This document shows, piece by piece, positions 33,782-42,703 of a stretch of DNA of 64,000 nucleotides. The notes beneath the pieces are model-generated. The model worked only from the letters and a program-made list of their open reading frames with translations. It did not search any database and was not told the DNA's origin. The number at the start of each line of letters is the position of its first letter. The first letter of the stretch is position 1. This DNA is from Natronoglomus mannanivorans (GTDB taxonomy: Archaea > Halobacteriota > Halobacteria > Halobacteriales > Natrialbaceae). A program made the position numbers and the translations under genes. The DNA lies in contig JAOPKB010000013.1 in assembly GCA_025517485.1 (NCBI GenBank), forward strand, positions 62,001 through 126,000, given 5' to 3'.

Positions 33782-35050
33782 ATGGCACTGAACGCAAACG
33801 ACCGGTCGATCGCCGGCTTCACGATGACGGGCCACGCACTGGTTCACTGGTTCGAGACGTCGATTCCGATCTTTCTGGTGGTCTGGATCGTCGAATTCGA
33901 CGTCTCGGTCGCGTGGATCGGCATCGTCGTCGCGTTAGGCTACGCTCCCTTCGGCCTCGGCGCGTTGCCGGGTGGCATTCTGGCCGATCGGTTCGGCACG
34001 AAACGGCTCATTCTGTTCTGTCTCGCCGGCATGAGCAGTGCGTTTCTCGTCCTCGCGCTCGCCGCCGTCGCCGACTCGATCTACGCGGTCGCCGTCGGCC
34101 TCGTCCTGTGGGGGATCGCCGCGAGCGTCTACCACCCCGCTGGGCTCTCTCTCATCTCTACCGGCGTCGAAGAACGCGGTACTGTCTTCGCCTGGCACGG
34201 CATCGCCGGCAACGTCGGCATCGCGCTGGGACCGTTCGTCGCCGCCACACTCCTGTTCGTCCTCGAGTGGCAGTACGTCGCCGCGATCCTCGCCGTCCCC
34301 GGACTGGTCGCCGTCGCCTACGGCCTGCGGGCGGAGTTCGATCCGGTGGCCGCGACCGACGCGACTGGCTCTGACTCGCCGCAAGCGCTCTCGCTGTCGG
34401 AACTGCGCTCGAACTCGCGAGTCCTGTTCGCCAGTGCGTTCGCGATCGTCTTCGTGATCGTCACCTTCGAGGGGCTGTTCTACCGGGGCGTCCTGACGTT
34501 TCTCCCCGAAATCCTCCACGGTCTCCCCGCCATGGCGGAGATCGAACTCGCGGCCGGGCTCGAGGGGATCGAACCAGGCGATTACATCTACGTCGGCCTG
34601 CTCGTCGTCGGGATGGCCGGCCAGTACACAGGCGGGAAACTCACCAGTCGCGTTCCAGCGGCGCGCGGACTGGCCGTGATCTTCACGATCCTCGCAGTGC
34701 TCGCGCTCGCGTTCGTCCCGGTCACCGCGATGGGCCTCGGCATGATCCTCGTCTACTGTGCCGTCCTCGGGTTCTTCCTGTTCGCGATCCAGCCGTTCTA
34801 TCAGGAGGCCGTCGCCGTCTACACGCCGCCGGACACCCGTGGACTCTCGTATGGCTACACCTACCTCGGCGAGTTCGGCCTCGGTGCCACTTCCATCGCG
34901 ATCGGCGGCTTCGTCCTCTCGGAATCGCTGGGACTGTTCTTCGCGATGCTCGCCGGTTTCGCGCTGACCGGCGCGCTCCTCTCGGCCGGACTGGTCGTCG
35001 GCCTCGACCGTGTCGGGATCCTCGCGACAGATCCGGAACGCGCCGACTGA
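33782..35050 (+). CDS. MFS transporter
   Basis: The 422-residue carrier has 12 hydrophobic segments. The loop-2 MFS signature is present as LPGGILADRFGTKR (about residues 60-73), with a related weaker loop at half 2 (GGKLTSRVPAARG). The first helix carries His and Glu (TGHALVHWFETSIP). An extended loop of about 40 residues sits between helices 6 and 7. The substrate is unknown; single-gene context gives no clue. Confidence 0.9.
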   Translation: MALNANDRSIAGFTMTGHALVHWFETSIPIFLVVWIVEFDVSVAWIGIVVALGYAPFGLGALPGGILADRFGTKRLILFCLAGMSSAFLVLALAAVADSIYAVAVGLVLWGIAASVYHPAGLSLISTGVEERGTVFAWHGIAGNVGIALGPFVAATLLFVLEWQYVAAILAVPGLVAVAYGLRAEFDPVAATDATGSDSPQALSLSELRSNSRVLFASAFAIVFVIVTFEGLFYRGVLTFLPEILHGLPAMAEIELAAGLEGIEPGDYIYVGLLVVGMAGQYTGGKLTSRVPAARGLAVIFTILAVLALAFVPVTAMGLGMILVYCAVLGFFLFAIQPFYQEAVAVYTPPDTRGLSYGYTYLGEFGLGATSIAIGGFVLSESLGLFFAMLAGFALTGALLSAGLVVGLDRVGILATDPERAD

Positions 35051-35188
35051 TCGGACATCGAGCTCTCGTCTCGTTTTCTCGCGTCGACACCGAAGCGGCT
35101 GCGAAAACCGATCAGGAACCCACTACTATCTCGATCCGTGAATACAATGGAGACATAACAATCCCCGTTTCCATACTGTCTTCGAGCA

Positions 35189-36475
35189 ATGAAACGGCGT
35201 GCGTATCTGGCGATGGCGGCATCCGTCGGTCTGGCCGGGTGCACCGCGGCACTCGAGACGAACGAACCCGACGTCGACACGACGTCGGAAAATCAGACGG
35301 CCGAGGTCCAGTCGACCGGTCGATCCACTTCCGAGGAATCCGGCGAACCCGAGAGTTCCGACGAACCCGAGGAACCCGACGACCCAGCCGACACCGACCA
35401 CCCGGAGATCGCCGGCACGTTCGACGACTTTGAGGACCTCTCCCGGTGGACGGCGCTCGAGGGCTCGCTCTCGCCGGCCGACGACGCGTTTCTCGGCGCC
35501 CAGTCGGCGCTCCTCGAGTCCGACGAGGCGTCGAATCGCGTCACGATCTCCCGGGAGTTCGACTCGCCGCTGGATCTCTCGGAGGTGGTTCCCGGACTGG
35601 CGGTCACGGCCGAGGAGATGGTGACCCCGACGATCCGGCTGTTCGACGCCGCCGGCAATCGGATCGACTACCGTCGTGCGATCACCGGGGGGCTTCCGTT
35701 CGTGCGGTACAACTTCGGGGTCAGGGACGTCGACGGCGACCCCGATTTGAGTGCGATCACGGAACTCCAGGTCATCCAGTGGACGGGTGAGGAGACGGTT
35801 CGCTTTCGCTGTGACGACCTCCACTTCGTCCCGCGGCCGGAGACCGGCAAGGTGATGATCCAGTTCGACGACGGCTTCGAGACCGACTACACGGAGGGGT
35901 TTCCGATCCTCGAGCAGTACGAGTATCCGGCGGTGACGTTCGTCAATCCGAGTCGCATCGGGAACGACAACCGACTCGACGTCAAACAGGCCGAGGCGCT
36001 CTCCGATGCGGGGTGGGCGGTCGGGAACCACTGCAACACGCATCCGCATCTCTCCGAGCTCAAGCCGGCCAAACAAGACGCCGAGATCCGAGAGGGCAAG
36101 GAGTGGCTCGTCGACCACGGGTTCGAGGACGGTGCCCGGTACTTCGCCTATCCCTTCGGCGACTTCGACGCGACGACGATCGATCTCGTCGCGAAACACC
36201 ACGATCTCGGCTTCGCCGGCGGACTCCCCGCACAGGGATACGCGACGAACCCGCAGCTGTGTTCGCGCATCGGTGATCCGGACGCAGAACGCGCGTGTCG
36301 AGCCCTCGATCTGGCCGCCGAGATGCGGGGCATCACGACGCTGTTCTATCACGAACTCGAGGGACAGTTGCTCGAGGACTTCGAGACGACGATCGACCAC
36401 CTGCACGACCTCGAGTCGGCGGGCGAACTCGAGGTTATCCTGCCGTCGGATCTCGAGGAGCGGTTCCTGTTCTGA
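35189..36475 (+). CDS. Polysaccharide deacetylase lipoprotein
   Basis: The 428-residue protein has a signal MKRRAYLAMAASVGLAGCTA with lipobox LAGC, so the Cys is lipid-modified and the protein is anchored outside the membrane. A Glu/Pro-rich stalk follows (about residues 35-70). Residues 70-210 form a beta-sandwich, carbohydrate-binding-like (FDDFEDLSRWTALEGSLS). Residues about 220-425 form a NodB-type domain: MIQFDDGFETDYTEGFP (catalytic Asp pair), GNHCNTHPHLSEL (metal His) and FAYPFGDFD. It would remove N-acetyl groups from surface glycans. The neighbouring minus-strand FAD enzyme may act in the same glycan pathway. Confidence 0.9.
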   Translation: MKRRAYLAMAASVGLAGCTAALETNEPDVDTTSENQTAEVQSTGRSTSEESGEPESSDEPEEPDDPADTDHPEIAGTFDDFEDLSRWTALEGSLSPADDAFLGAQSALLESDEASNRVTISREFDSPLDLSEVVPGLAVTAEEMVTPTIRLFDAAGNRIDYRRAITGGLPFVRYNFGVRDVDGDPDLSAITELQVIQWTGEETVRFRCDDLHFVPRPETGKVMIQFDDGFETDYTEGFPILEQYEYPAVTFVNPSRIGNDNRLDVKQAEALSDAGWAVGNHCNTHPHLSELKPAKQDAEIREGKEWLVDHGFEDGARYFAYPFGDFDATTIDLVAKHHDLGFAGGLPAQGYATNPQLCSRIGDPDAERACRALDLAAEMRGITTLFYHELEGQLLEDFETTIDHLHDLESAGELEVILPSDLEERFLF

Positions 36476-36490
36476 CCGCGGGTCTGGCTT

Positions 36491-37804
36491 TCACTCGCTC
36501 CGAGCGATCCGATCCGCACACTCGAATCCCGCGACGACCGCCCCGTTTAGACTCCGTTCGGGGTACTGCGCTCGACTCGCCATCCCCGCGTAGTAGACGC
36601 CATCTGCGACGTCCTCGCCGAGATCGTAGGGGACGACCATGTCCAGATAGCCCCGCTCGTAGACCGGTGCCGTCCGCGGGTTTCGTGCGGTCTCGATCCA
36701 GTTGAGATCGTTGCGGTCGAACTGTGGGAAGAGCCGCGAGACGCCCTCGAGCCAGCGCCGTTCGATCTCGCTGTCGGAGCGTTGCCACAGTTCCTCGCCG
36801 GGATCCTGAACGTAACTCGCGAGGTAGTAGAGGTGCTCACCGCCGTAGCGCTCGGGCGGCACGAAGTTGGTGTGTTCGATGAAGACCCCGAACGGCGCGT
36901 CGTCGGCGATGTTGAGCCAGTAGGTCTCGGTCAGCGAGCGCTCCGTGCTGAACACCGAACAGACGGTCCCCTGAAAGTCGATCTCGCAGGGGTAGCCGGT
37001 CAGCGACTCGAGGACGTTCGGCATCGTGGCGACGACGACGGCCTCGCAGTCGTAGGTACTGCGCTCGTCGTCGGACTCGACGGTTACCGACTCGACCGCA
37101 CCACCCTCGACTGCGAGCTCGGTCACTCGCGTCCCCGTTTCGATGTTTTCTCGGCCGACGGCGTCGACGAGCGCCTCCACGAGCACGGCGAATCCGCCGT
37201 CGACGTAACCCAGAATCTCGCCTCGGAGCAGATCGCGTTCGCCGCGGAACTTGATCCGGCCGAGCAGCCACGCCGCCGAGACGTCCGCGGCGCGCGAGCC
37301 GAACTTCGCTTCCAGCAGCGGTTCCCAGAAGTTCTCGTAGACGTGTCGCGTCGTGTGCTCGAGGAGGAAGTCCCTGATGGGAACGTCCTCGAACGCCTCG
37401 AGGTCGTCGTAGGTGTCGAAGCTCGGAATCCCGCTGCGGACGTCGACCTCCATCGTGAGCATCGCCAGCCGGAAGGTGTCGTACAGTGAGAGGTGGGGAT
37501 AGGCCAGAATCTCCCAGGGTTTGTCCAGCGGGTGGACGACACCGTCGACGTAGTAGGCGTTCTTGCCGACGCGCCACTCGATGTGGTCGCCGACGCCGAG
37601 TTCCTCGGCCAGGTCGACGATCGTCTCCTCGGACTTCGAGAGGTGGTGATAGTAGACCTCGAGCGGGTCGCCGGCGGTCTCGTATGTCGCCGCGAGGCCG
37701 CCGAAACCGTCGCTCGCTTCGAAGACGCGGACCTCGTGGCCGCGTTGCTGGAGCCGGTACGCGGCCGCCAGTCCGGCGATTCCGCCGCCGACGACGCCGA
37801 TCAT
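36491..37804 (-). CDS. FAD-dependent amine-oxidase-fold oxidoreductase (protoporphyrinogen-oxidase/UDP-sugar-mutase-like)
   Basis: The 437-residue protein opens with GVVGGGIAGLAAAYRLQQRGHEVRVFEA, the FAD-binding fold of the amine oxidase/phytoene desaturase superfamily. It closes with DGVYYAGMASRAQYPERSLNGAVVAGFECADRI, the second FAD contact. Middle parts (YYHHLSKSEETIVDLAEELGVG, FWEPLLEAKFG) resemble enzymes found in polysaccharide and glycosyltransferase clusters, not true HemG/HemY. The substrate is uncertain. It is convergent with the deacetylase gene, 15 bp between stops. Confidence 0.82.
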   Translation of the reverse strand: MIGVVGGGIAGLAAAYRLQQRGHEVRVFEASDGFGGLAATYETAGDPLEVYYHHLSKSEETIVDLAEELGVGDHIEWRVGKNAYYVDGVVHPLDKPWEILAYPHLSLYDTFRLAMLTMEVDVRSGIPSFDTYDDLEAFEDVPIRDFLLEHTTRHVYENFWEPLLEAKFGSRAADVSAAWLLGRIKFRGERDLLRGEILGYVDGGFAVLVEALVDAVGRENIETGTRVTELAVEGGAVESVTVESDDERSTYDCEAVVVATMPNVLESLTGYPCEIDFQGTVCSVFSTERSLTETYWLNIADDAPFGVFIEHTNFVPPERYGGEHLYYLASYVQDPGEELWQRSDSEIERRWLEGVSRLFPQFDRNDLNWIETARNPRTAPVYERGYLDMVVPYDLGEDVADGVYYAGMASRAQYPERSLNGAVVAGFECADRIARSE

Positions 37805-37847
37805 GTCTCGAGTACGGGTGTGGCGAGTCTTTGCAGTTGCGAAAGTC

Positions 37848-37877
37848 GAGTTCGAGTTCGAGTTCGAGTTCGAATTC
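37848..37877 (+). repeat. Hexanucleotide tandem repeat (gagttc)n
   Basis: Four exact gagttc units and one gaattc variant lie in the intergenic region ahead of thrB. It is one of several 6-bp microsatellites in the window, found both inside disordered coding linkers and between genes. Confidence 0.85.
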
Positions 37878-37998
37878 GGGTTTGGGTTTCGGGTTCTGGG
37901 CCGAGGCCGGTGCAGGAACGAAACTCCGAGACCCAGCCGGGCCCGGGGCCGTCTCGTAGTTCGCTACCTTTTTGACCGCCGTATTAGAAGATTCGAGC

Positions 37999-38877
37999 AT
38001 GCTTACCGTGCGGGCCCCGGCGTCGAGTGCGAATCTCGGCAGTGGCTTCGACGTCTTCGGCATCGCCCTCGGCCAGCCCGCGGATGTCGTTCGCGTCGAA
38101 CGCGCTCCCGAGACGACGATCAGCGTCACCGGTGCTGGCAGCCGGTACATCCCCGAAGACCCCGACAAGAACACCGTCGGTGCCGTCGCCGACGCACTCG
38201 ACGCGCCGGCACACATCCGTATCGACAAAGGGGTACGACCCTCGTCCGGGCTCGGGTCGTCGGCCGCCAGCGCCGCCGCTGCGGCCGTCGCGCTCAACGA
38301 ACTCTACGATCGTGGCCTCTCTCGCGAAGAACTCGTCCCGATCGCCGCCGAGGGCGAGGCGCTGGTCTCGGGTGAGGCCCACTCCGACAACGTCGCTCCC
38401 TCCATTTTGGGTGGATTCACGATCGTCACCGCGGACGGCATCACGCGGATCGACGCCTCCCTCTCGCTGGTCGCCTGCCTCCCCGAGATCAACGTCTCCA
38501 CCAGAGACGCCCGGAAGGTCGTCCCCGAGTCGGCCTCGATGGACGACATCGTCGAGACCGTCGGCCACGCGGCGACACTGGCCGTCGGGATGGCTCGAGA
38601 CGATCCCTACCTCGTCGGTCGCGGGATGGACGACGGCATCGTCACGCCCGAACGCGCGGCGCTCATCGACGGCTACGACGACGTCCGCGACGCCGCCCTC
38701 GAGGCCGGTGCGACCGGCGTCACCGTCAGCGGTGCGGGACCGACGCTGCTTGCAGTCTGTCGGCCCGAGGATCAACGAGCCGTCGCCGCGACGATGCTCG
38801 AGACCTTCGACGAACGCGGCATCGACAGTCGTGCATACCAGACCGAAGTCGGGCAGGGTGCGCAGCTGTTTCGGTGA
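37999..38877 (+). CDS. thrB: Homoserine kinase
   Basis: This 292-residue GHMP kinase has an N-terminal RAPASSANLGSGFDVFG, ATP loop PSSGLGSSAASAAAAAVA (about residues 86-103) and C-terminal GVTVSGAGPTLLAV. It phosphorylates L-homoserine on the way to threonine. The size is standard. The ATG at 37999 (MLTVRAPAS) is chosen over 37972 because the family begins at this strand. It is monocistronic, about 195 bp after the divergent FAD enzyme's start. Confidence 0.95.
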   Translation: MLTVRAPASSANLGSGFDVFGIALGQPADVVRVERAPETTISVTGAGSRYIPEDPDKNTVGAVADALDAPAHIRIDKGVRPSSGLGSSAASAAAAAVALNELYDRGLSREELVPIAAEGEALVSGEAHSDNVAPSILGGFTIVTADGITRIDASLSLVACLPEINVSTRDARKVVPESASMDDIVETVGHAATLAVGMARDDPYLVGRGMDDGIVTPERAALIDGYDDVRDAALEAGATGVTVSGAGPTLLAVCRPEDQRAVAATMLETFDERGIDSRAYQTEVGQGAQLFR

Positions 38878-38939
38878 GTCGTCGTGAGGGAATCTGGAAG
38901 TGGGGTTAAAGCCAACGTTTCGGATGGAGGCCCGCTCAC

Positions 38940-39269
38940 GTGAGCCTGCTCACCGACGGCGTGCTCGGTCTGCTGGCGCTCGGCGCGTTCGCCGGCGCGC
39001 TCGTCGCCGTCGACGCTCGACTCTCGCTTCCGTTTTTTGCACTCGGAGCCGCCGGGACGGCCGTCTTCGAAATCGTCGCCTTCCGCAATACCGAGAGGGT
39101 TCGATACTACTGGGAGCGACCGGTCACACAGCTCGCGACGTTCGCACTGGGCCTCGCGATCGCCGGAATCGGCGCCGTGGTCGCACCCTCGAGCGTTCTC
39201 TCTGCGGGAATCGGTGCGATCGGTGCGTATCTGGTCGTTCTGGTCGCGGTTCTCGTGGTCCGTCGCTGA
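38940..39269 (+). CDS. Small four-helix membrane protein
   Basis: The 109 residues start with GTG (MSLLTDGVLG). Hydrophobic segments: GLLALGAFAGALVAV, LPFFALGAAGTAVFEIVAF, LATFALGLAIAGIGAVVA and IGAIGAYLVVLVAVLVV, with NTERVRYYWERPVTQ on one loop. The composition is typical of haloarchaeal integral proteins; no function is known. It follows thrB by 62 bp on the same strand. Confidence 0.72.
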   Translation: MSLLTDGVLGLLALGAFAGALVAVDARLSLPFFALGAAGTAVFEIVAFRNTERVRYYWERPVTQLATFALGLAIAGIGAVVAPSSVLSAGIGAIGAYLVVLVAVLVVRR

Positions 39270-39311
39270 TATCGACGCCGACGCCGACGCCGACACCGAG
39301 ACTCGAGCGAC

Positions 39312-39554
39312 TCACTCGAAAAACGAGAGGATTCGCGACCAGCTCCAGATGACGAGGACGAGCACCAACAGGGGAACGAGGAGTAACATCGGGAGATCCT
39401 CGGCGGCGAAGCCGGCGGCCGGAAGCAACTCGTCGAAGAGTCCGTACCGGTACGCGACGGCGATGGCGACCAGTACCAGTAGCGAACCGGCGGCGATGGT
39501 GGCGGCCATCCGATTCGCCTCGAGTCGCGACAGGTCCTGATCTGACTGTCCCAT
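39312..39554 (-). CDS. Two-helix small membrane protein
   Basis: The 80-residue protein has MGQSDQDLSRLEANRMAATIAAG, then helix SLLVLVAIAVAYRYGLF and helix LPMLLLVPLLVLVLVIWSW. It is convergent with the previous membrane gene. No family is recognised, but charge distribution and codon use are coding-like. Confidence 0.66.
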   Translation of the reverse strand: MGQSDQDLSRLEANRMAATIAAGSLLVLVAIAVAYRYGLFDELLPAAGFAAEDLPMLLLVPLLVLVLVIWSWSRILSFFE

Positions 39555-39738
39555 GGGCTCTCGAGTGGTGTTGACCTCACAGGGGTGAAACGGTTCTACC
39601 TGCGCTTTCGTGGTCCTTCGTCGTCCGGCAGCCGTCGGTCGGAGTCGAGGCTCGAACTACTGCTCCGTTACGATCGACGACGGTCGACGGGGACCGTCTC
39701 GAAGAGAGCCGAGAGAGCCGGCTGGCAGTAAAAACCGT

Positions 39739-40647
39739 CTAGACGCCCCGCCCCTGCATCTGCTCTTCTTCCGGCAGGTCGACGTTCGCGTCGCCTTTCA
39801 TGCTCTTGCCGAGGTTCTTCGAGATCTCGACGAGGGTCTCTGGATCGTCCCAGTTGTTCACCGCCTGCACGATCGCGTCGGCCATCGCCTCGGGGTTCTC
39901 CGCGCCGAAGATCCCGCTACCGACGAAGATCCCGTCGCACTCGTGGTGCATCATGAGCGCGGCGTCAGCGGGCGTCGCGATACCGCCCGCGGCGAAGTTG
40001 ACGACCGGAAGCCGCCCCATCTCCGCGGTCTCGTGGACCAGTTCCGCGGGCGCTTCGATCTCGCGGGCGAAGGCCTCGCGTTCCTCGTGGGTCTTGCCCT
40101 CGAGTTCGCGGATCGCACCTTTGATCGTGCGCTGGTGGTGGACCGCCTGATTGACGTCGCCCGTTCCCGCTTCCCCCTTGGTGCGGATCATCGCCGCGCC
40201 CTCGTCGATGCGCCGCAGGGCCTCCCCGAGGTTCCGGGCGCCACAGACGAACGGCGCGGTGAACTCGCGCTTGTCGATGTGGTAGGCGTCGTCGGCGGGA
40301 GTGAGCACCTCGGACTCGTCGATCATGTCGACGCCGACGGCCTCCAGAATCTGGGCCTCTTTGGTGTGGCCGATCCGGGACTTGCCCATCACCGGAATCG
40401 AGACCGAGTCGACGATCTCGGCGACGTCTGCGGGGTCTGCCATCCGGGCGACGCCACCGCGTTTCCTGATGTCGGCGGGGACGGCCTCGAGTGCCATCAC
40501 CGCGACCGCACCGGCGTCCTCGGCGATCTCGGCCTGCTGGGGATCGACGACGTCCATGATGACGCCGCCTTTTTGCATCTGGGCGAATCCGCGCTTGACG
40601 AGGTCCGTTCCGCGACGGAGGTCCTCGAGTGCTGTGTCGTCGGTCAT
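39739..40647 (-). CDS. pdxS: Pyridoxal 5'-phosphate synthase, PdxS subunit
   Basis: The 302-residue TIM barrel is highly conserved: [24 protein letters not shown] with the catalytic Asp, [14 protein letters not shown] with catalytic Lys, [25 protein letters not shown] with the second catalytic Lys, [17 protein letters not shown] and IFVGSGIF. It makes PLP from ribose-5-phosphate, glyceraldehyde-3-phosphate and ammonia; the PdxT glutaminase is not adjacent. It is a single gene. Confidence 0.97.
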   Translation of the reverse strand: MTDDTALEDLRRGTDLVKRGFAQMQKGGVIMDVVDPQQAEIAEDAGAVAVMALEAVPADIRKRGGVARMADPADVAEIVDSVSIPVMGKSRIGHTKEAQILEAVGVDMIDESEVLTPADDAYHIDKREFTAPFVCGARNLGEALRRIDEGAAMIRTKGEAGTGDVNQAVHHQRTIKGAIRELEGKTHEEREAFAREIEAPAELVHETAEMGRLPVVNFAAGGIATPADAALMMHHECDGIFVGSGIFGAENPEAMADAIVQAVNNWDDPETLVEISKNLGKSMKGDANVDLPEEEQMQGRGV

Positions 40648-40990
40648 ACGCGGCGGGTTGTCTCTCCCCCTACTTACGCGTGTCCTTTGGATGGGAACCG
40701 TTCACAGAATCGAACCGAACCGTCTCGCGACTCGAGTCGCTTGGGGACCGTCCGGGCGGTAGGTGGTCGAGTAGTGGTGGTGGTTCCGGACGGGCCCTGT
40801 CCGACTGATACCACTCGACGGGTAAGAGGGCCGCGATAACGGTAACGTGGGTTCTTCGGCCTTCGATGACGAAGGGGGCGAAGGGCGGATTCGTGGCCAC
40901 CTGCGGATGGGACGGCGCTGTCGACTCGGTCTCACTCCACCGAGTACGTAACCGTCATCGTTTTGGACCGTCCAGTCGTCGGAACGGCCG
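40648..40990. other. Divergent intergenic region, no gene seen
   Basis: About 340 bp separate pdxS (minus) from a DUF1405 gene (plus). It must hold both promoters. No reading frame with coding character, no hairpin and no oligo-T tract stand out. Confidence 0.4.
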
Positions 40991-41680
40991 ATGAGTGAGT
41001 CGACCCGGCTTCCGGACCGGGACCCGTTACCCCGATATCTCGCACCGGTGCCGAAGACCCTCGAGGACCTCGGGCTCCGGTTGGCGTGGCTCATCGTCGC
41101 CGTCAATCTGGCGGGGACGGTCTTCGGGTTCTGGTACTATCGCCACCAGTTTACGTACGAACCGATGGTGATGTGGCCGTTCGTTCCCGACAGCCCGATC
41201 GCGACGCTGTTGATCGCGGTCGCGATCGCCTGCTGGAAGCTGGGATACGAGCAACCGTGGCTTACCGCCCTCGCGTTCTTCGGTAACGTGATATTGGGGC
41301 TGTGGACGCCGTACGTACTGCTCACGTTCTACGACGCCTACGCGTATCTGCATCCGCTGATGTTCCAGTTTCTCTTCTGGAGCCATCTGGCGATGGTCGT
41401 CCAGGCGTTCGTGCTCTATCGGATCACCGACTTTCCGGTGTGGGCCGTCGCCGTCGCCGCCCTCTGGTACGGCGTCGATCTGATCGTCGACTTCTTCGTC
41501 CCGGTCGTCGGGGAGCCACACCACACCGCGCTCCCCGTCTCCAGAGAGACGTCGATGTATCTCGGTGCCGACGCGCTCGGGATCGCGGGTGCGGGGGCGA
41601 CGGCGTTTACGCTGCTGGCACTGTTTCTCGCACTCGCGACGCGGGTGAAAAAGCTCGAATCGAGGCGGTCGAATCGGTAG
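40991..41680 (+). CDS. DUF1405 family membrane protein
   Basis: The 229-residue protein has five to six transmembrane helices. The DUF1405 signature is clear: GFWYYRHQFTYEPMVMWPFVPDSPIATLL after the first helix, and GNVILGLWTPYVLL. Bacillus YpjA is the bacterial relative as I recall; no activity is established. The C-terminus is basic (RVKKLESRRSNR), on the cytosolic side. Confidence 0.85.
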   Translation: MSESTRLPDRDPLPRYLAPVPKTLEDLGLRLAWLIVAVNLAGTVFGFWYYRHQFTYEPMVMWPFVPDSPIATLLIAVAIACWKLGYEQPWLTALAFFGNVILGLWTPYVLLTFYDAYAYLHPLMFQFLFWSHLAMVVQAFVLYRITDFPVWAVAVAALWYGVDLIVDFFVPVVGEPHHTALPVSRETSMYLGADALGIAGAGATAFTLLALFLALATRVKKLESRRSNR

Positions 41681-41718
41681 GGTGGTTCGGGTCCGTTCTC
41701 CGGTGTCGTAGGCTTCGT

Positions 41719-42072
41719 CTACAGATCGTCGAGTACGGCGAGCTCGAGGTGGGACTCGAGGTTCGCCGGCAACGGTTGGAGTTCGACGGTCTCCGCGGTC
41801 GGATCGTATCGGACGATCTGCGTATCGACCAGTTTCGGCAGGTGTCTGTGGTGGAGGCCGGTGCAAATCCGTTCGACGCGATCGTAGGTCGGGTCCCCCT
41901 CCCAGAGGGCGATCTGTTCGGCGAGTTCGGTGATCGGAACTGCACCGACCTTCTGAGAGAGGTAATGCAGTGCATACCGTCGTCGCTGGGCCTGTAACAG
42001 TTCGAATACTGTGTTCGCGGAAAGTGTCCTCTTGTTGCTTGGTATCTTCACATCCGAGGTGTCTGTCTTCAT
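41719..42072 (-). CDS. Winged-helix regulator, haloarchaeal DUF7344 type
   Basis: In these 117 residues, ANTVFELLQAQRRRYALHYLSQKVGAVPITELAEQIALWEG is the helical half of a small winged helix. It is followed by RICTGLHHRHLPKLVDTQIVRYDPTAETVEL, the recognition helix and wing. Such proteins are inferred DNA-binding regulators. A second member of the same group is at 60654-61025. Its ATG is preceded by an AT-rich gcttatagtaat about 90 nt upstream, so it may have a leader. Confidence 0.8.
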   Translation of the reverse strand: MKTDTSDVKIPSNKRTLSANTVFELLQAQRRRYALHYLSQKVGAVPITELAEQIALWEGDPTYDRVERICTGLHHRHLPKLVDTQIVRYDPTAETVELQPLPANLESHLELAVLDDL

Positions 42073-42291
42073 GGTATCCCGTACTCGGCTTACACGACTG
42101 CTGACGACTCGTCACTCGGGATCGACTTCAGCGGAGTACGACTTCGACTTCGGCGAACATTACTATAAGCTTTCTCTCACTATTGGATGGATAACGTGAT
42201 ATTCGCTACAATACTACGTTTACCTGCCTGAAAACACCACATATGGAACATTCTGAGACGGTCCCTCCCCCCATGATATCACGATCTCCGA

Positions 42292-42474
42292 TCAGTCGTC
42301 GTTGAAGATCGTCTCGTCGATCGCCTGCTCTGAATGCCGGTGAATCTCGATCGTCCAGTTCGGGACGGTCGACGGCTCGGACTCGATCTCCCACGTTCCG
42401 TCGACGCGTGCTCCCTTCGCGAACGCTTCGAGTACCAACGTCTCGAGTTCGCGTTCGAATGTAGCGGTTGCCAT
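42292..42474 (-). CDS. Small conserved haloarchaeal protein, unknown
   Basis: These 60 residues begin with MATATFERELETLVLEAFAKGARVDGTWEIE, one amphipathic helix with a strand, ending in WTIEIHRHSEQAID. I recall similar short helix-strand proteins in haloarchaea, unnamed. An upstream ATG at 42507 would add 11 residues. No function can be given. Confidence 0.62.
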   Translation of the reverse strand: MATATFERELETLVLEAFAKGARVDGTWEIESEPSTVPNWTIEIHRHSEQAIDETIFNDD

Positions 42475-42703
42475 ACTCGTTTTCTGGATGTTTCGTTCAG
42501 TTACCATGGGTTGGGACGCCGCACGCAGCACGTCCGCCTGCTTGCGTCTGACACATCCATAGCAAGCGTCGGTATATAGCTTCGCCGTCACTCGATCCTG
42601 AGAGTACTGTCGTCTGACCGGACCGACGAACGACGAGTACATTTCACCCTCGAGTCTGCGTCGGTGATCGGCCGTCGAAGAAGACGTCGAAATCGACCGC
42701 CGC